From positions 1 through 21,318 of the forward strand of contig JAPLUH010000268.1 of the NCBI GenBank assembly GCA_026397675.1: a DNA stretch of 21,318 nucleotides, in the 5' to 3' direction. Shown piece after piece: positions 1-8,900 of the stretch (positions within the stretch are counted from its first letter, which is position 1; each line of letters begins with the position of its first letter). The translations under genes were made by a program, and so were the position numbers. A model generated the notes under the pieces. It saw only the letters and a program-made list of their open reading frames with translations. It did no database searches and was not told where the DNA came from. This DNA comes from Verrucomicrobiota bacterium. GTDB lineage: Bacteria; Verrucomicrobiota; Verrucomicrobiia; Limisphaerales; UBA9464.

Positions 1-1
1 C

Positions 2-667
2 CACGACTGGAGAGGCTACGGCGGACGCAAGCGCGGTTCCCCGACCCCCGATGAACTGCGTCTCCAAGCCTACCACGCCCTCGCCAGTCGCATCACTTCG
101 CTCTACTGGTTCAACTTGAGCCTGCGCTCGCTGGTGGCCTTCCCGGATTTGATCGAACCGATGACCCGCGTCGGCCGCGAAATTCGGATGCTGGAGAATT
201 ACTGCCTCGAAGGCGACGCCACGAGCCACGAACGCGTGCTGCGGGACGGCAAGTCAGACTGGGACTTGGATGTGGTGGCCGGACCTCGCGGGGCACTGCT
301 GTTTGCGCTCGACCTGGCCTACACTCCGGACCCAGAGGAACACGTCTTCAAGTTTGGCCCGCCGCGGGAGGCCACCTTTCTCTTTCCGCTGCCCGCGTAC
401 CTTCGTGCGTCGGCCGAAATTTTCCGCGTGGATGCTGACGGTATCACGCAAGTTCAGCATCAAGTGAGTGGCGGATTCGTGGAAATCCGCGACCGCGTCA
501 GCCGCGCGGCGATTTATGTCGTCGCTGCAAAAACCGGAGAACGCGCCCGCATCGAAACGCAGCGGCAGGCGCTCATCGCCCGAGAGAAAGCCTTCGGTTT
601 CGATCCGGCTGGCACGCCTGCAGACCTGGCCGTGTTGCAGGAGATGGCCCGAACGGCGGAGAAGTGA
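2..667 (+). CDS. C-terminal part of a large unidentified protein (5' end outside window)
   Basis: The frame is open from the left edge to a stop at 665-667, giving about 221 residues. The TTG at 116 is the first start-like codon seen, but the coding pattern clearly continues upstream of it (residues reading HDWRGYGG, then a helical stretch ending LYWFNLSLRSL), so this is a truncated gene and not a gene starting at 116. The visible part has a helix-rich segment, then a probable beta-sandwich ending with alternating hydrophobic strands (FRVDADG, FVEIRDR, AIYVVAA), and a charged helical tail. This layout would suit the end of a large secreted glycoside-hydrolase-like protein, common in Verrucomicrobiota, but no catalytic motif is visible and I do not recognise the family. 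The next gene on this strand begins 303 bases later, so it is probably transcribed separately. Confidence 0.7.
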   Translation, partial: HDWRGYGGRKRGSPTPDELRLQAYHALASRITSLYWFNLSLRSLVAFPDLIEPMTRVGREIRMLENYCLEGDATSHERVLRDGKSDWDLDVVAGPRGALLFALDLAYTPDPEEHVFKFGPPREATFLFPLPAYLRASAEIFRVDADGITQVQHQVSGGFVEIRDRVSRAAIYVVAAKTGERARIETQRQALIAREKAFGFDPAGTPADLAVLQEMARTAEK

Positions 668-970
668 AAAAGGTCGCCGTCGTGGGGGGCTCCCTGCGCG
701 GCTTTGTGGTTCTGGATACCGCCAACCCCGGTTGAAGCGGGCGACGGGTTTCGCATTGCCAGGTCATGACGATCTCCTCGTCGCCTGCCTCGCGTTCGAG
801 CAGTTCGCCAAATTGTCTTGGCTTTAAAGGTGGTGATTGTGGCCGTGGGTGCTTTGGTTCAAATGAAGTAGACGTCGAAAGGGTCTCTGTCTCAGAGGAG
901 GCATTGACAGCCTCGAAGCCCTCTGAGCAACGTTGCACAGGTCTAGATTCCCACCTGTTACTGGCAAACT
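668..970. other. Gene-free interval between the truncated gene and the redoxin gene
   Basis: Short frames here overlap one another and lack coding character. A perfect TTGACA hexamer lies at 904-909, but no convincing -10 element follows at 16-18 bases. A weaker pair, TTGCAC at 933-938 and TTACTG at 958-963, has 19-base spacing and would leave almost no leader before the ATG at 971. I see no Shine-Dalgarno upstream of 971. The interval probably contains the redoxin promoter, but I cannot place it. Confidence 0.4.
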
Positions 971-2161
971 ATGAATCCCACTTCGCAGTCCTCACCCTCT
1001 GGCTGTCCTCCGGTTTCCATCGCGGGGGCGCGTGGGGATGCGGCGCTCCGGCGTCACTTGAGATGGATGGCGGTGGGCGCGGTGTCGTTGCCGTATTGGG
1101 TGGCCCCGGCCGCTGACCAACCAGTCGGGGTAGGGCAGGGTCTGCGCCACCGCGAGTTGCCCGCCACGCTCGCTCGCGTGCCCCAAACGCTTCTGGCGAT
1201 CGCCCATTCCGAGGAGGGTCAGCGCGAGATGGGCGTCCAGGCTGAGACCGAGGTCGGGTTCGATGAGGCGCTGCGCAAGGCGGCCTCGGGTTGGATGCGC
1301 TGGCGGAACTTGCCCGAGCCGGAACAACGCGAGGCGATCGCGCGCGCCGAGACGGCGGTGGTGGGAGAGGTCCGGCGTCGGTGGGGCGGTGTGGCCGCGG
1401 CCCGATTGCGGCAGTTGGAGCTTCAAGGGCAGGGGGCCCGCGCCTTTTTGAGAGCCGAGGTGGCCGAGCATCTCGCGATCACGACCGAACAGCGCGCGAA
1501 GTTGGATACGCTATTCCAGCGGTCCGACCAGGCACTGGGTCAGGTGCGGTCGGTCGGCTCCGCGGGTCGGTCCCAGCGGCAGGCCGCGATGGTGCGTATC
1601 CGGCAAATTGAGTCCGAGGCGGCCCGACAGGTGCTGAGTGCCGGGCAGCAGTCGCGCTGGATCGAGTGTCTGGGTGAGGTGCGAGACACGTCCGTCTTCG
1701 AGCGTGTGCTGCCGATGGCTCCGGAATTGGTCGACTCGGGCGTCTGGGTCGACGGGGACCGCAAGGCCTCCCTGGCGGACCTCCGGGGGAAGGTGGTGTT
1801 GCTGCACTTCTACGCCTTCCAGTGCCACAACTGTCACGCCAACTTCGCCATCTACAATCGCTGGCACCAGACCCTGCGTGATCAGGGTATCGAGGTGGTC
1901 GGGGTTCAGACTCCCGAAACCGACGACGAGCGCGATGTGGGTAAGGTCGTGGCCGCCGCCAAGAAAGCGGGGTTCGGGTTCCCCGTGACGGTCGATTTGA
2001 AGAGTGCCAACTGGCAGGCCTGGGGCACCACGATGTGGCCCACGGTGTACGTCATCGATCGACGCGGCTACGTCCGCCACTGGTGGATGGGCGAGCTGCG
2101 ATGGAAGGGCGCTCAAGGCGATCAAGAGATCGAGCGCCTAGCCAAACGCCTGTCGGCCTGA
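971..2161 (+). CDS. Exported thioredoxin-fold (redoxin/TlpA-like) protein with helical middle region
   Basis: This is a 396-residue protein. Residues 26-48 look like an export signal: LRRHLRW followed by a hydrophobic run ending APAA. The paired arginines R27-R28 with leucine two residues later resemble a Tat motif. Residues about 80-235 are charged and helical and include LAITTEQRAKLDTLF, reminiscent of Spy/CpxP-type or LTXXQ-like periplasmic helices. Residues about 245-390 form the thioredoxin fold: the strand VVLLHFYAF, the redox motif C285-H-N-C288, and the cis-proline region MWPTVYVID with P357. The expected role is thiol-disulphide exchange or peroxide reduction outside the cytoplasm, possibly with metal stress sensing through the helical part; the second half of that is inference. 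M33, inside the signal, is a less likely start. It stands alone, followed by a hairpin at 2198-2213. Confidence 0.85.
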   Translation: MNPTSQSSPSGCPPVSIAGARGDAALRRHLRWMAVGAVSLPYWVAPAADQPVGVGQGLRHRELPATLARVPQTLLAIAHSEEGQREMGVQAETEVGFDEALRKAASGWMRWRNLPEPEQREAIARAETAVVGEVRRRWGGVAAARLRQLELQGQGARAFLRAEVAEHLAITTEQRAKLDTLFQRSDQALGQVRSVGSAGRSQRQAAMVRIRQIESEAARQVLSAGQQSRWIECLGEVRDTSVFERVLPMAPELVDSGVWVDGDRKASLADLRGKVVLLHFYAFQCHNCHANFAIYNRWHQTLRDQGIEVVGVQTPETDDERDVGKVVAAAKKAGFGFPVTVDLKSANWQAWGTTMWPTVYVIDRRGYVRHWWMGELRWKGAQGDQEIERLAKRLSA

Positions 2162-2467
2162 GTCGCAGTCGCCGCTGCGTGTTTGGAATCGTCCAATCCG
2201 GTGGACACACCGGGGCCGCGCAGGCGTATCGAGCGGGTCAAAATGGGTTCTGGGCGAGGCGTTGGACCCGCTATTGAGCACCACGAGCTTGGTAGAGAAT
2301 GACGAGCTGGATGCCGCGTGCCTTGGCCCAAACGGCTCGGTCGGTGTGGGCCATCTTGAGGCTCCACAGTCAGGGAGGGACCGTTGCGCTGGAATGCCCG
2401 CTTCAGTTGATGAGAGATTGTTTTTCACTCTCCCCGGTTTGGGGCCTCATCAGTAGTCGTGGTGGGC
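2162..2467. other. Gene-free interval between redoxin gene and transporter remnant
   Basis: Apart from the hairpin at 2198-2213 I see nothing supportable. The short frames on both strands overlap one another and have no recognisable protein motifs. It may include decayed coding sequence, as the neighbouring transporter gene is itself only a remnant. Confidence 0.4.
2198..2213 (+). terminator. Hairpin downstream of redoxin gene, possible terminator
   Basis: Perfect 6-bp inverted repeat CCGGTG-gaca-CACCGG begins 37 bases after the redoxin stop codon. No T-tract follows, so this would be a weak or factor-dependent terminator or merely a chance GC-rich dyad. Confidence 0.3.
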
Positions 2468-2809
2468 CTAGATCGCCGCCGGTGGATGTGAGCCACCCCC
2501 CTCGATCGACTCGCCATCCCTGGTTGCGGTGAGCCGTTTGGGAACAAGCAGCAGGACGGGTAGGATCAGTGCGTAGACGAGGTTGGTTAGTATCACTGTT
2601 GGGATAAACCCTCCGTGCTTGTCGTAAATCCAAGTGCCCAGAAGGTCCCCCGCCCGGCTCGAGAAATAGTAGCACTCTAAAAACAGCATCATCGTCGCGC
2701 CCTGACTAGGCAGGGCTGATCCGATGCTAATCAAGCTGTTCATCTTACCCGATACGGCGCGCTTTTGTGCCAGGGTATTAATCACACCATAGATCGCGCT
2801 GGACACCAT
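2468..2809 (-). pseudogene. C-terminal remnant of an MFS-type transporter
   Basis: The minus frame gives 113 residues. The stretch RAGDLLGTWIYDKHGGF is typical of the loop between the last helices of major-facilitator transporters. It is followed by a hydrophobic helix (IPTVILTNLVYALILPVLLLVP) and a short charged tail. Intact family members have 400 or more residues and about 12 helices, whereas only the last two or three are present. A TGA lies in frame eight codons before the ATG at 2809, and I could not extend the transporter in another frame upstream. The local base composition is less GC-rich than the surrounding genes. The best reading is a decayed, truncated gene. An alternative is a short membrane protein of its own. 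Family assignment is moderate; inactivity is inferred from length. Confidence 0.5.
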
Positions 2810-3292
2810 TAAAGACGGATACGAAACGGATCATTTTTCTTTGGATGATCCCGGTTTATTTTCTGGAATCGGGGTCAGGCACAGAATCTTGATCGTTCGA
2901 ACCAATGATTCCGTGAGAACGGGTCGCTGGCCGCTAATGGGTGAGTGCCGCCAGAAGAGTGTGGAAGGCAGAATAACTAAGCGCTTACCCCTGGCACCCA
3001 GCGCTGCGCGCTCTGATGGGCCTGAGCAGGCAATAGAAGCCTCTAGCGGGTTTAGACCGACTCGACCCTTCGGAAGGGGCGTGCCGTGGTCGGGGTTGCA
3101 TGATGGTTCTGGGCAGGGTGGCTATTTAAAGGCAGTTCGACGATGGGAGCTTGGGAGAAGAGGAGGGGAGGGCGGCCTTCGGGCTCCGAGGGCTCGGGTT
3201 CCCTAGATCGTGGGTAAAACTGGGTGTTTTCGCCAAAAAACCTCCATTTCCCCCTCCATTCGGGACCTCCTGTCTGAGGTGAAACTGATGGC
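2810..3292. promoter_or_regulatory. Gene-free leader upstream of the amidoligase operon
   Basis: About 480 bases with no convincing gene. It presumably holds the operon promoter, but no pair of hexamers has both good match and spacing: TTGCAT at 3096-3101 and TATTTA at 3123-3128 are 21 bases apart. A CCCTT-cgg-AAGGG mini-hairpin lies at 3066-3078. The last 130 bases change character: a purine-rich tract around 3151-3172 containing GGAGGGG (3162-3168), then a pyrimidine-rich tract with CCCCTCC (3251-3257), which is its exact complement. Transcript folding upstream of the first gene is therefore plausible. Confidence 0.35.
3265..3282 (+). promoter_or_regulatory. Strong Shine-Dalgarno inside a small hairpin
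   Basis: GAGGTGA (3276-3282) is an excellent ribosome-binding match. Its GAGGT is the exact complement of ACCTC at 3265-3269, with a 6-base loop, so the site could be masked in a 5-bp hairpin. The site is 10 bases before the ATG at 3293 and 17 before the ATG at 3300, so by spacing it serves the short frame at 3293 (or the two-codon ATG at 3288) better than the ATP-grasp frame. Confidence 0.4.
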
Positions 3293-3346
3293 ATGACCTA
3301 TGCTTTCCCTTTCAGCAACCCAGCGCTTCACCCGCGTTGTGCCTGA
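3293..3346 (+). CDS. Possible 17-codon leader peptide upstream of the ATP-grasp gene
   Basis: The frame reads MTYAFPFSNPALHPRCA and stops at TGA 3344-3346, with a second TGA right after. The strong GAGGTGA lies 10 bases before its ATG. The stop is four bases before the ATG at 3351, which is the family-consistent start of the first ligase, so terminating ribosomes could re-initiate there. The ligase frame also stays open back to an ATG at 3300, in a different frame, so the short ORF may be a by-product of overlapping code. Its function, if any, could be translational coupling or regulation. A peptide substrate role would be speculation. Confidence 0.25.
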   Translation: MTYAFPFSNPALHPRCA

Positions 3347-3350
3347 TGAC

Positions 3351-4865
3351 ATGAACTTTTCTCGATACGAACGGGGGGATTTCTACGATGAGATGATCTC
3401 GTCGTCTGGAGAACCCCATCCCGCTTCCCGCCTGCTGGCTCGCGAGATTGAGGGACTGCCCTCCGGCGAACTCAAGATGCGACAGAAGGCGGCCGAGCGC
3501 GCGCTGATGCAGGCCGGCATTACCTTCAACGTATACAGCGACAATCGCGGAGTCGAAAAGACCCTCCCCTTCGACCTCATCCCGCGCATCGTCTCGGGCA
3601 CCGAGTGGAACCGCCTCGAGAAGGGCCTCCAGCAGCGCATCCTCGCCCTGAACCTCTTCCTCGACGACCTCTACCACGACCAGAAGATCCTTAAGGATGG
3701 GATCATCCCGAGGGAAGTCATCGCCTCCTCCACGGGCTTCCGGCAGCAGTGCGTGGGCCTCAAGCCGCCTCAGGGCATCTGGTGCCACGTCACGGGTACA
3801 GATTTGGTGCGGGATCAGACCGGCCAGATCTTGGTTCTCGAGGACAACATCCGCTGCCCGTCGGGCGTCTCCTATGTGATCGAGAACCGGCGCCTAATGA
3901 AGAGCCTCTTTCCCGAGGTATTCTCCGGCGCGCGCATTCGACCCGTGTCGAACTACGCCGCACGCCTGCGGGACATGCTCGAGTTCATCACGCCCGACGG
4001 CGGGACCCAACCCCGGGTGGTGGTGCTCACGCCGGGGCGCTACAACTCGGCCTACTTCGAGCATTCCTTCCTGGCTCAGCAAATGGGTGTAGAACTCGTT
4101 GAGGGCAGTGACCTGGTGGTGCACGAGGGATTTGTCTGGATGCGCACGACCAGTGGCTTCGAGCGGGTGGACGTGATTTACCGGCGCATCGACGACGACT
4201 TCCTTGATCCGAGGGCATTTCGCACCGACTCGATGCTGGGGGTCCCGGGCCTCATGGAGGTTTACAAGGCAGGCAACGTCGCCCTGGCCAACGCGCCGGG
4301 CACCGGCGTGGCGGACGACAAGGCGGTCTACGCCTACATCCCTCGCGTGATCCGCTACTACCTCGGCGAGGAGCCGATCATACCCAACGTCACGACCTAC
4401 ATTTGCTCGGAGGAGCAGGACCAGCGTTACGTGCTCGAGCACCTCGGCGAGCTGGTGGTCAAGGCCGCCAACGAGTCAGGCGGCTACGGCATGCTCATTG
4501 GTCCTCACTCGACGCGCGAGCAAATCGAGGAGTTCCGCCGGCTGGTGATCGCCAACCCGCGTAACTACATCGCCCAGCCCACACTGTCGCTCTCGAGGGT
4601 GCCCACGATTTGCGAGACCAACCTTGAGGGACGGCATGTTGACCTTCGCCCCTACATCCTCTACGGCCGCGATATTTTCGTGCTGCCGGGTGGCCTCACC
4701 CGAGTCGCGCTGCGCAAGGGATCCCTCGTGGTGAATTCGTCGCAGGGTGGCGGCACCAAGGATACTTGGGTGCTGGCAGAAACCGACGATTCGCCGGTGC
4801 CCTCCACCGCCGGCGGCGGACGCCCCCCCTCGATGGTCCTGGCATCGCCCCTCATCCCCCATTGA
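3351..4865 (+). CDS. Circularly permuted ATP-grasp protein (DUF404/DUF407 type), predicted amidoligase
   Basis: A 504-residue cytoplasmic protein of the circularly permuted ATP-grasp family (COG2308). It begins with the family-typical pattern FYDEM and continues with FNVYSDNRG and a helical region ending DLYHDQKIL. Candidate ATP- and metal-binding residues are: D165-N166 in DNIRCPSGVSY, D281-D283 in RRIDDDFLDP, K371 followed by the glycine-rich loop ESGGYGM, D431-R433 in DLRPYI, and Q465-K470-D471 in QGGGTKDTW. Family knowledge predicts ATP-dependent joining of a carboxylate and an amine, probably of peptides or amino acids. It opens a five-gene operon, followed after 61 bases by the alpha-E gene. 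The start at 3351 matches the usual N-terminus; the frame is also open to an ATG at 3300 (521 residues), which is the alternative. The family is confident; the substrate is unknown. Confidence 0.93.
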   Translation: MNFSRYERGDFYDEMISSSGEPHPASRLLAREIEGLPSGELKMRQKAAERALMQAGITFNVYSDNRGVEKTLPFDLIPRIVSGTEWNRLEKGLQQRILALNLFLDDLYHDQKILKDGIIPREVIASSTGFRQQCVGLKPPQGIWCHVTGTDLVRDQTGQILVLEDNIRCPSGVSYVIENRRLMKSLFPEVFSGARIRPVSNYAARLRDMLEFITPDGGTQPRVVVLTPGRYNSAYFEHSFLAQQMGVELVEGSDLVVHEGFVWMRTTSGFERVDVIYRRIDDDFLDPRAFRTDSMLGVPGLMEVYKAGNVALANAPGTGVADDKAVYAYIPRVIRYYLGEEPIIPNVTTYICSEEQDQRYVLEHLGELVVKAANESGGYGMLIGPHSTREQIEEFRRLVIANPRNYIAQPTLSLSRVPTICETNLEGRHVDLRPYILYGRDIFVLPGGLTRVALRKGSLVVNSSQGGGTKDTWVLAETDDSPVPSTAGGGRPPSMVLASPLIPH

Positions 4866-4926
4866 CCCCTCTCGACGACCAACCCGAACCGTTGAAGACC
4901 CACCGCACCCCGCACCCAAAAAAGCC

Positions 4927-5913
4927 ATGCTGAGCCGCGTCGCCGATTCGCTCTACTGGATGAGCCGCTATGTCGAGCGGGCCGAGAACGTGGCCCGTAT
5001 CATCGACGTCAACCTCAACCTGATGCTCGACAACCCGGTCGGAGGGGAGCAGCGATGGCAACCGCTGATTGAAACCCTCGCCGACCACAAGGCCTTCGCA
5101 GGCCAAGGCACGGTGGCCAACTCAGAAAACACCATACGGTTCCTCAGCTTCGACCCCGGCAACGGCAACTCCATCCTCTCCTGCCTCGGCGCGGCCCGAG
5201 AGAGCGCCCGCTCCATCCGCGAGATCATCTCGTCGGAGATGTGGGAGCAACTCAATAGCTTCTACCTGCGCCTTCAGGACCAAGCGGCCCAGGGCACCGT
5301 CGGCCAAGAGACGTCGCTGGCCTTCTACGCCGAGGTCAAACAGGCCTGCCACCTTTTCAGTGGAATCACCGGCGCAACGATGACTCGCAACGAGGCGTGG
5401 CACTTTATTGAACTAGGACGGCTTCTCGAGCGCGCCGACAAGACCTCCCGAATCCTCGATGTAAAGTATTACATCCCGACCGGGTTGGGCGCCGAGGCCG
5501 CCGGCCTTGATGACATCCACTGGGCCGCGGTGCTTCGCAGCGCCAGCGCATTCGAAATGTACCGTAAGCGCCACGGCCGGATCCGCCCCGACGGAATTAT
5601 CGAGTTCCTGCTGCTTGACCCCGACTTCCCGCGCAGCGTCCGACACTGCCTTGATGGGGTGCGCAGCTCCTTGCACCATATTACCGGCACGCCGATTGGC
5701 AGTTTCCGCAACCCGTCAGAGAAGTTGCTCGGACAGCTCTGCTCCGACCTCGCCTTCACGCAGGTGGATGAGATCGAGGACGAAGGGCTCCATGAGTACC
5801 TCGATGGCCTGGAGACCAAGATCAACCAGGTTGGTTCGGGGATCTACGATACTTTCTTCGCGTTCCGCACGCCCACGTTGAGTCGGCGCAGTCGCTACAA
5901 CGAGGCGCATTGA
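4927..5913 (+). CDS. Alpha-E domain protein (DUF403)
   Basis: A 328-residue all-alpha protein of COG2307. The start at 4927 gives the hallmark N-terminus MLSRVADSLYWMSRYVERAE; the frame is open to 4747 but that part overlaps the previous gene and is Pro/Arg-rich, so it is not coding. The helices carry the usual motifs NLMLDNP, SLGAARESARSIREIIS-like text (here LGAARESARSIREI), WHFIELGRLLERADKTSRILD and a C-terminal FFAFRTP. No catalytic function is known for alpha-E. It is almost always next to, or fused with, a circularly permuted ATP-grasp, and is thought to be its partner or a substrate-holding domain. Here it lies 61 bases after the ligase gene and 16 bases before the transglutaminase-DUF2126 gene, so it is clearly co-transcribed. 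A paralogous alpha-E domain is fused to the second ligase of the same operon. Confidence 0.93.
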   Translation: MLSRVADSLYWMSRYVERAENVARIIDVNLNLMLDNPVGGEQRWQPLIETLADHKAFAGQGTVANSENTIRFLSFDPGNGNSILSCLGAARESARSIREIISSEMWEQLNSFYLRLQDQAAQGTVGQETSLAFYAEVKQACHLFSGITGATMTRNEAWHFIELGRLLERADKTSRILDVKYYIPTGLGAEAAGLDDIHWAAVLRSASAFEMYRKRHGRIRPDGIIEFLLLDPDFPRSVRHCLDGVRSSLHHITGTPIGSFRNPSEKLLGQLCSDLAFTQVDEIEDEGLHEYLDGLETKINQVGSGIYDTFFAFRTPTLSRRSRYNEAH

Positions 5914-5929
5914 GCCTCCGCACCACGCC

Positions 5930-8900
5930 ATGGCCATCCACGTTGCCCTCCACCATCTCACCCATTACCGCTACGACAAGCCCGTCTCGCATGGGCCCCA
6001 TGTGATCCGGTTGCGTCCGGCCCCCCACAGTCGGACGCGCATTTTGAGCCATTCGTTGCGTATTAACGGAGGGGTTCACTTCATCCACTGGCAGCAGGAT
6101 CCATTCTCGAACTGGAACGCCCGGCTGACCTTCCCGGAACCGATGTCTGAGCTGCGGATCGAGGTCGACCTCGTGGCCGAGATGTCGGTGCTCAACCCGT
6201 TTGATTTCTTCCTCGAGCCCGACGCCAGCGAGTTCCCGTTCGATTACGAGCCGACGCTCGCTCAAGATTTAGAGCCCTTCCTCAGGGTCACGCCGCCCGA
6301 CGGACCGATGCTCGAATTCCTCCACCGCCTGTGTCGCGATCTGCTGAGCACCGATGGCTGGCCGCATTCCGGGACGCACGGCAAACGACTTCCGACCATG
6401 GACTTCGTTGTCGCGCTGAACCGTTGCGTGCAGGAAGCCGTCAAGTACCTCATCCGCCTCGAGCCCGGGGTTCAGTCGCCTACCGAGACGCTTCGTTTGG
6501 GCTCCGGATCTTGCCGCGACTCGTCTTGGCTGCTGGTGCATGTCATGCGCCACCTGGGCTTGGCGGCGCGGTTCGTCAGTGGCTATTTGATTCAACTGAC
6601 GCCCGACCTAAAGGCGCTGGACGGTCCCTCGGGCGTAGAGAACGACTTCACCGACCTGCACGCCTGGTGTGAGGTTTATCTTCCCGGAGCCGGATGGATA
6701 GGACTCGACCCCACCTCCGGGATGCTGGCCGGCGAGGGGCATATCCCCTTGTCCTGCACCCCCGAGCCCGGCTCGGCGGCCCCCGTCACCGGGGCGGTCG
6801 GCCCTTGCGAATCGGAGTTCGTGCACGAGATGCGCGTCGCCCGGATCCATGAGAGTCCGAGGGTAACCCGACCCTACTCCGAGGAGCAGTGGCAGCGGAT
6901 CTTGCAGGTAGGCCAACAGGTCGATGGCGACTTGGTCGATGGCGACGTGCGGTTGACCTTCGGTGGGGAACCCACCTTCGTCTCCATTGACGATCCCCAG
7001 GGCCCAGAATGGAACACGACGGCGGTGTCGGTCCGCAAACGGGTGCTCTCGGGCGACTTGCTGCGCCGGCTCAAACGCCGGTTCGCCCCGGGCGCTCTGC
7101 TCCACCACGGGCTCGGGAAATGGTATCCGGGTGAGCAACTCCCCCGATGGGCGCTCTCGGCGTTCTGGCGTAAGGATGGCGTGCCCATCTGGCGGGATGA
7201 GTCGCTCATCGCTGACGAATCGCGGGATTACGGCCATGGCACCACCGAGGCGCAGGCGCTGGTCGCCGGCATCGCCCGACGGCTGGGTGTCGACGAGGCC
7301 CGCATCTTACCCGGTTTCGAGGATGTCTTTTACCACACCTGGCGGGAACGCCGACTCCCGAGCAACGTCACCGCCGAGGCCTCGCGCCTAAAGGACGCTC
7401 TTGAGCGGGAGCGCCTGGCGAGGATCTTCCAGCAAGGCATTGGTTCGGTGGTCGGCTACGCACTTCCGCTCGAGGCCGACGGTCTTAGCGCTTGGCAAAG
7501 TGGCCCGTGGTTTTTGCGCGATGACGATACGCTGTGGCTCATCCCGGGTGACTCGCCGATGGGCCTGCGGCTGCCGCTAGACTCGATTCCCTGGGTCTCT
7601 GAGCTGGATCAACCGCGCGTGATCGCGCCGGACCCCACCGTATTTCAGCCACCGTTGCCTCGGGAGTTCCGGATGGCGATGCAGACTCGTGTGGTGCGGT
7701 CGATGGATGCCTTCGCCCGCTCGGCCAGTGCGTTCCCCGAGTCCGGTGCCGGACGGCCCCGACCGCAGGCATCTGGGGACCGCCGACCCGCGCACGGCGA
7801 GTCGGCCGATTGGATTGTCCGGACGGCCCTCTGCGTGGAACCGCGGGAAGGGCGGCTCCACGTGTTCATGCCGCCCATGCCCTCGACTGAGCGCTACCTC
7901 GATTTGGTTGCGGCCATCGAGGACACCGCCGGGAGTCTCTCCACGCCGGTGATTATCGAGGGCGAACCGCCGCCCCGCGACGCGCGGTTGGAACGGTTGT
8001 CTGTGACGCCGGACCCCGGGGTGATCGAGGTGAATATCCACCCGAGCCGGAGCTGGGACGACTTGGTCAACCGCACGACGGCGGTTTATGACGAGGCCCG
8101 GAAGACGCGGTTGTGTGCCGAGAAGTTCATGCTCGACGGACGTCACACCGGGACGGGCGGCGGCAACCACATTGTCCTCGGGGGCGAAACTCCGGCCGAT
8201 TCGCCGTTCCTCCGGCGCCCTGACTTACTGAGATCGCTCCTGGCCTACTGGCAGAACCACCCATCTCTCAGCTGGGTTTTCAGCGGGCTCTTCATCGGCC
8301 CCACCAGCCAGGCCCCGCGTATCGACGAGGCTCGCCATGACGCGCTCCACGAGCTGGAGGTGGCCTTCCGCCAGGTGCCACCGCCCGACACTCAGGTGCC
8401 GCCTTGGTTGGTGGATCGCCTGTTCCGCAATTTGCTCGTCGACTCCAGCGGCAATACTCACCGCGCAGAGTTCAGCATAGACAAGCTCTACTCACCCGAT
8501 TCGTCCACCGGCCGGCTGGGCCTGGTCGAGATGCGGGGCTTTGAGATGCCTCCAGATTCGCGCATGAGCCTGGCTCAGCAGCTCCTTATCCGTGCACTGG
8601 TCGGCCGGTTCTGGAAGGAACCTTACTCCAACGGGCTGGTCCGATGGGGGAGCGACTTGCACGACCGGTGGATGTTGCCCCATTTCTGCCGCACCGACTT
8701 CAATGAGGTGCTGCGGGATTTGCGGGATGCGGGCTATCCGTTCGAGTCTGAGTGGTTCGATCCGCACTTCGAGTTCCGCTTCCCGAGGCTCGGCGACTTC
8801 GCCCAGCGGGACATCCATGTGGAACTGCGAACGGCACTTGAGCCGTGGCATGTCCTCGGCGAAGAACCGGCCGGCGGCAGCACCGTTCGCTACGTTGATA

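Noticed and set aside
904..909. Perfect TTGACA hexamer before the redoxin gene
   Set aside because: No acceptable -10 element occurs at 16-18 bases, so I do not call a promoter.
2841..3206. Plus-strand frame of 121 codons in the operon leader
   Set aside because: Composition is Gly/Arg-rich with no motif and no ribosome-binding site; it runs through the purine tract and ends before the operon, so it is probably chance.
3312..3788. Minus-strand frame of 158 codons opposite the first ATP-grasp gene
   Set aside because: Antisense shadow of a GC-rich gene: it is rich in Glu, Val and Ala from the opposite strand's codon bias and has no recognisable motif. The same applies to the many other long antisense frames across the operon.
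4747..4926. N-terminal extension of the alpha-E gene
   Set aside because: It overlaps the 3' end of the ATP-grasp gene and is low-complexity Pro/Arg-rich sequence; the canonical alpha-E N-terminus begins exactly at 4927.
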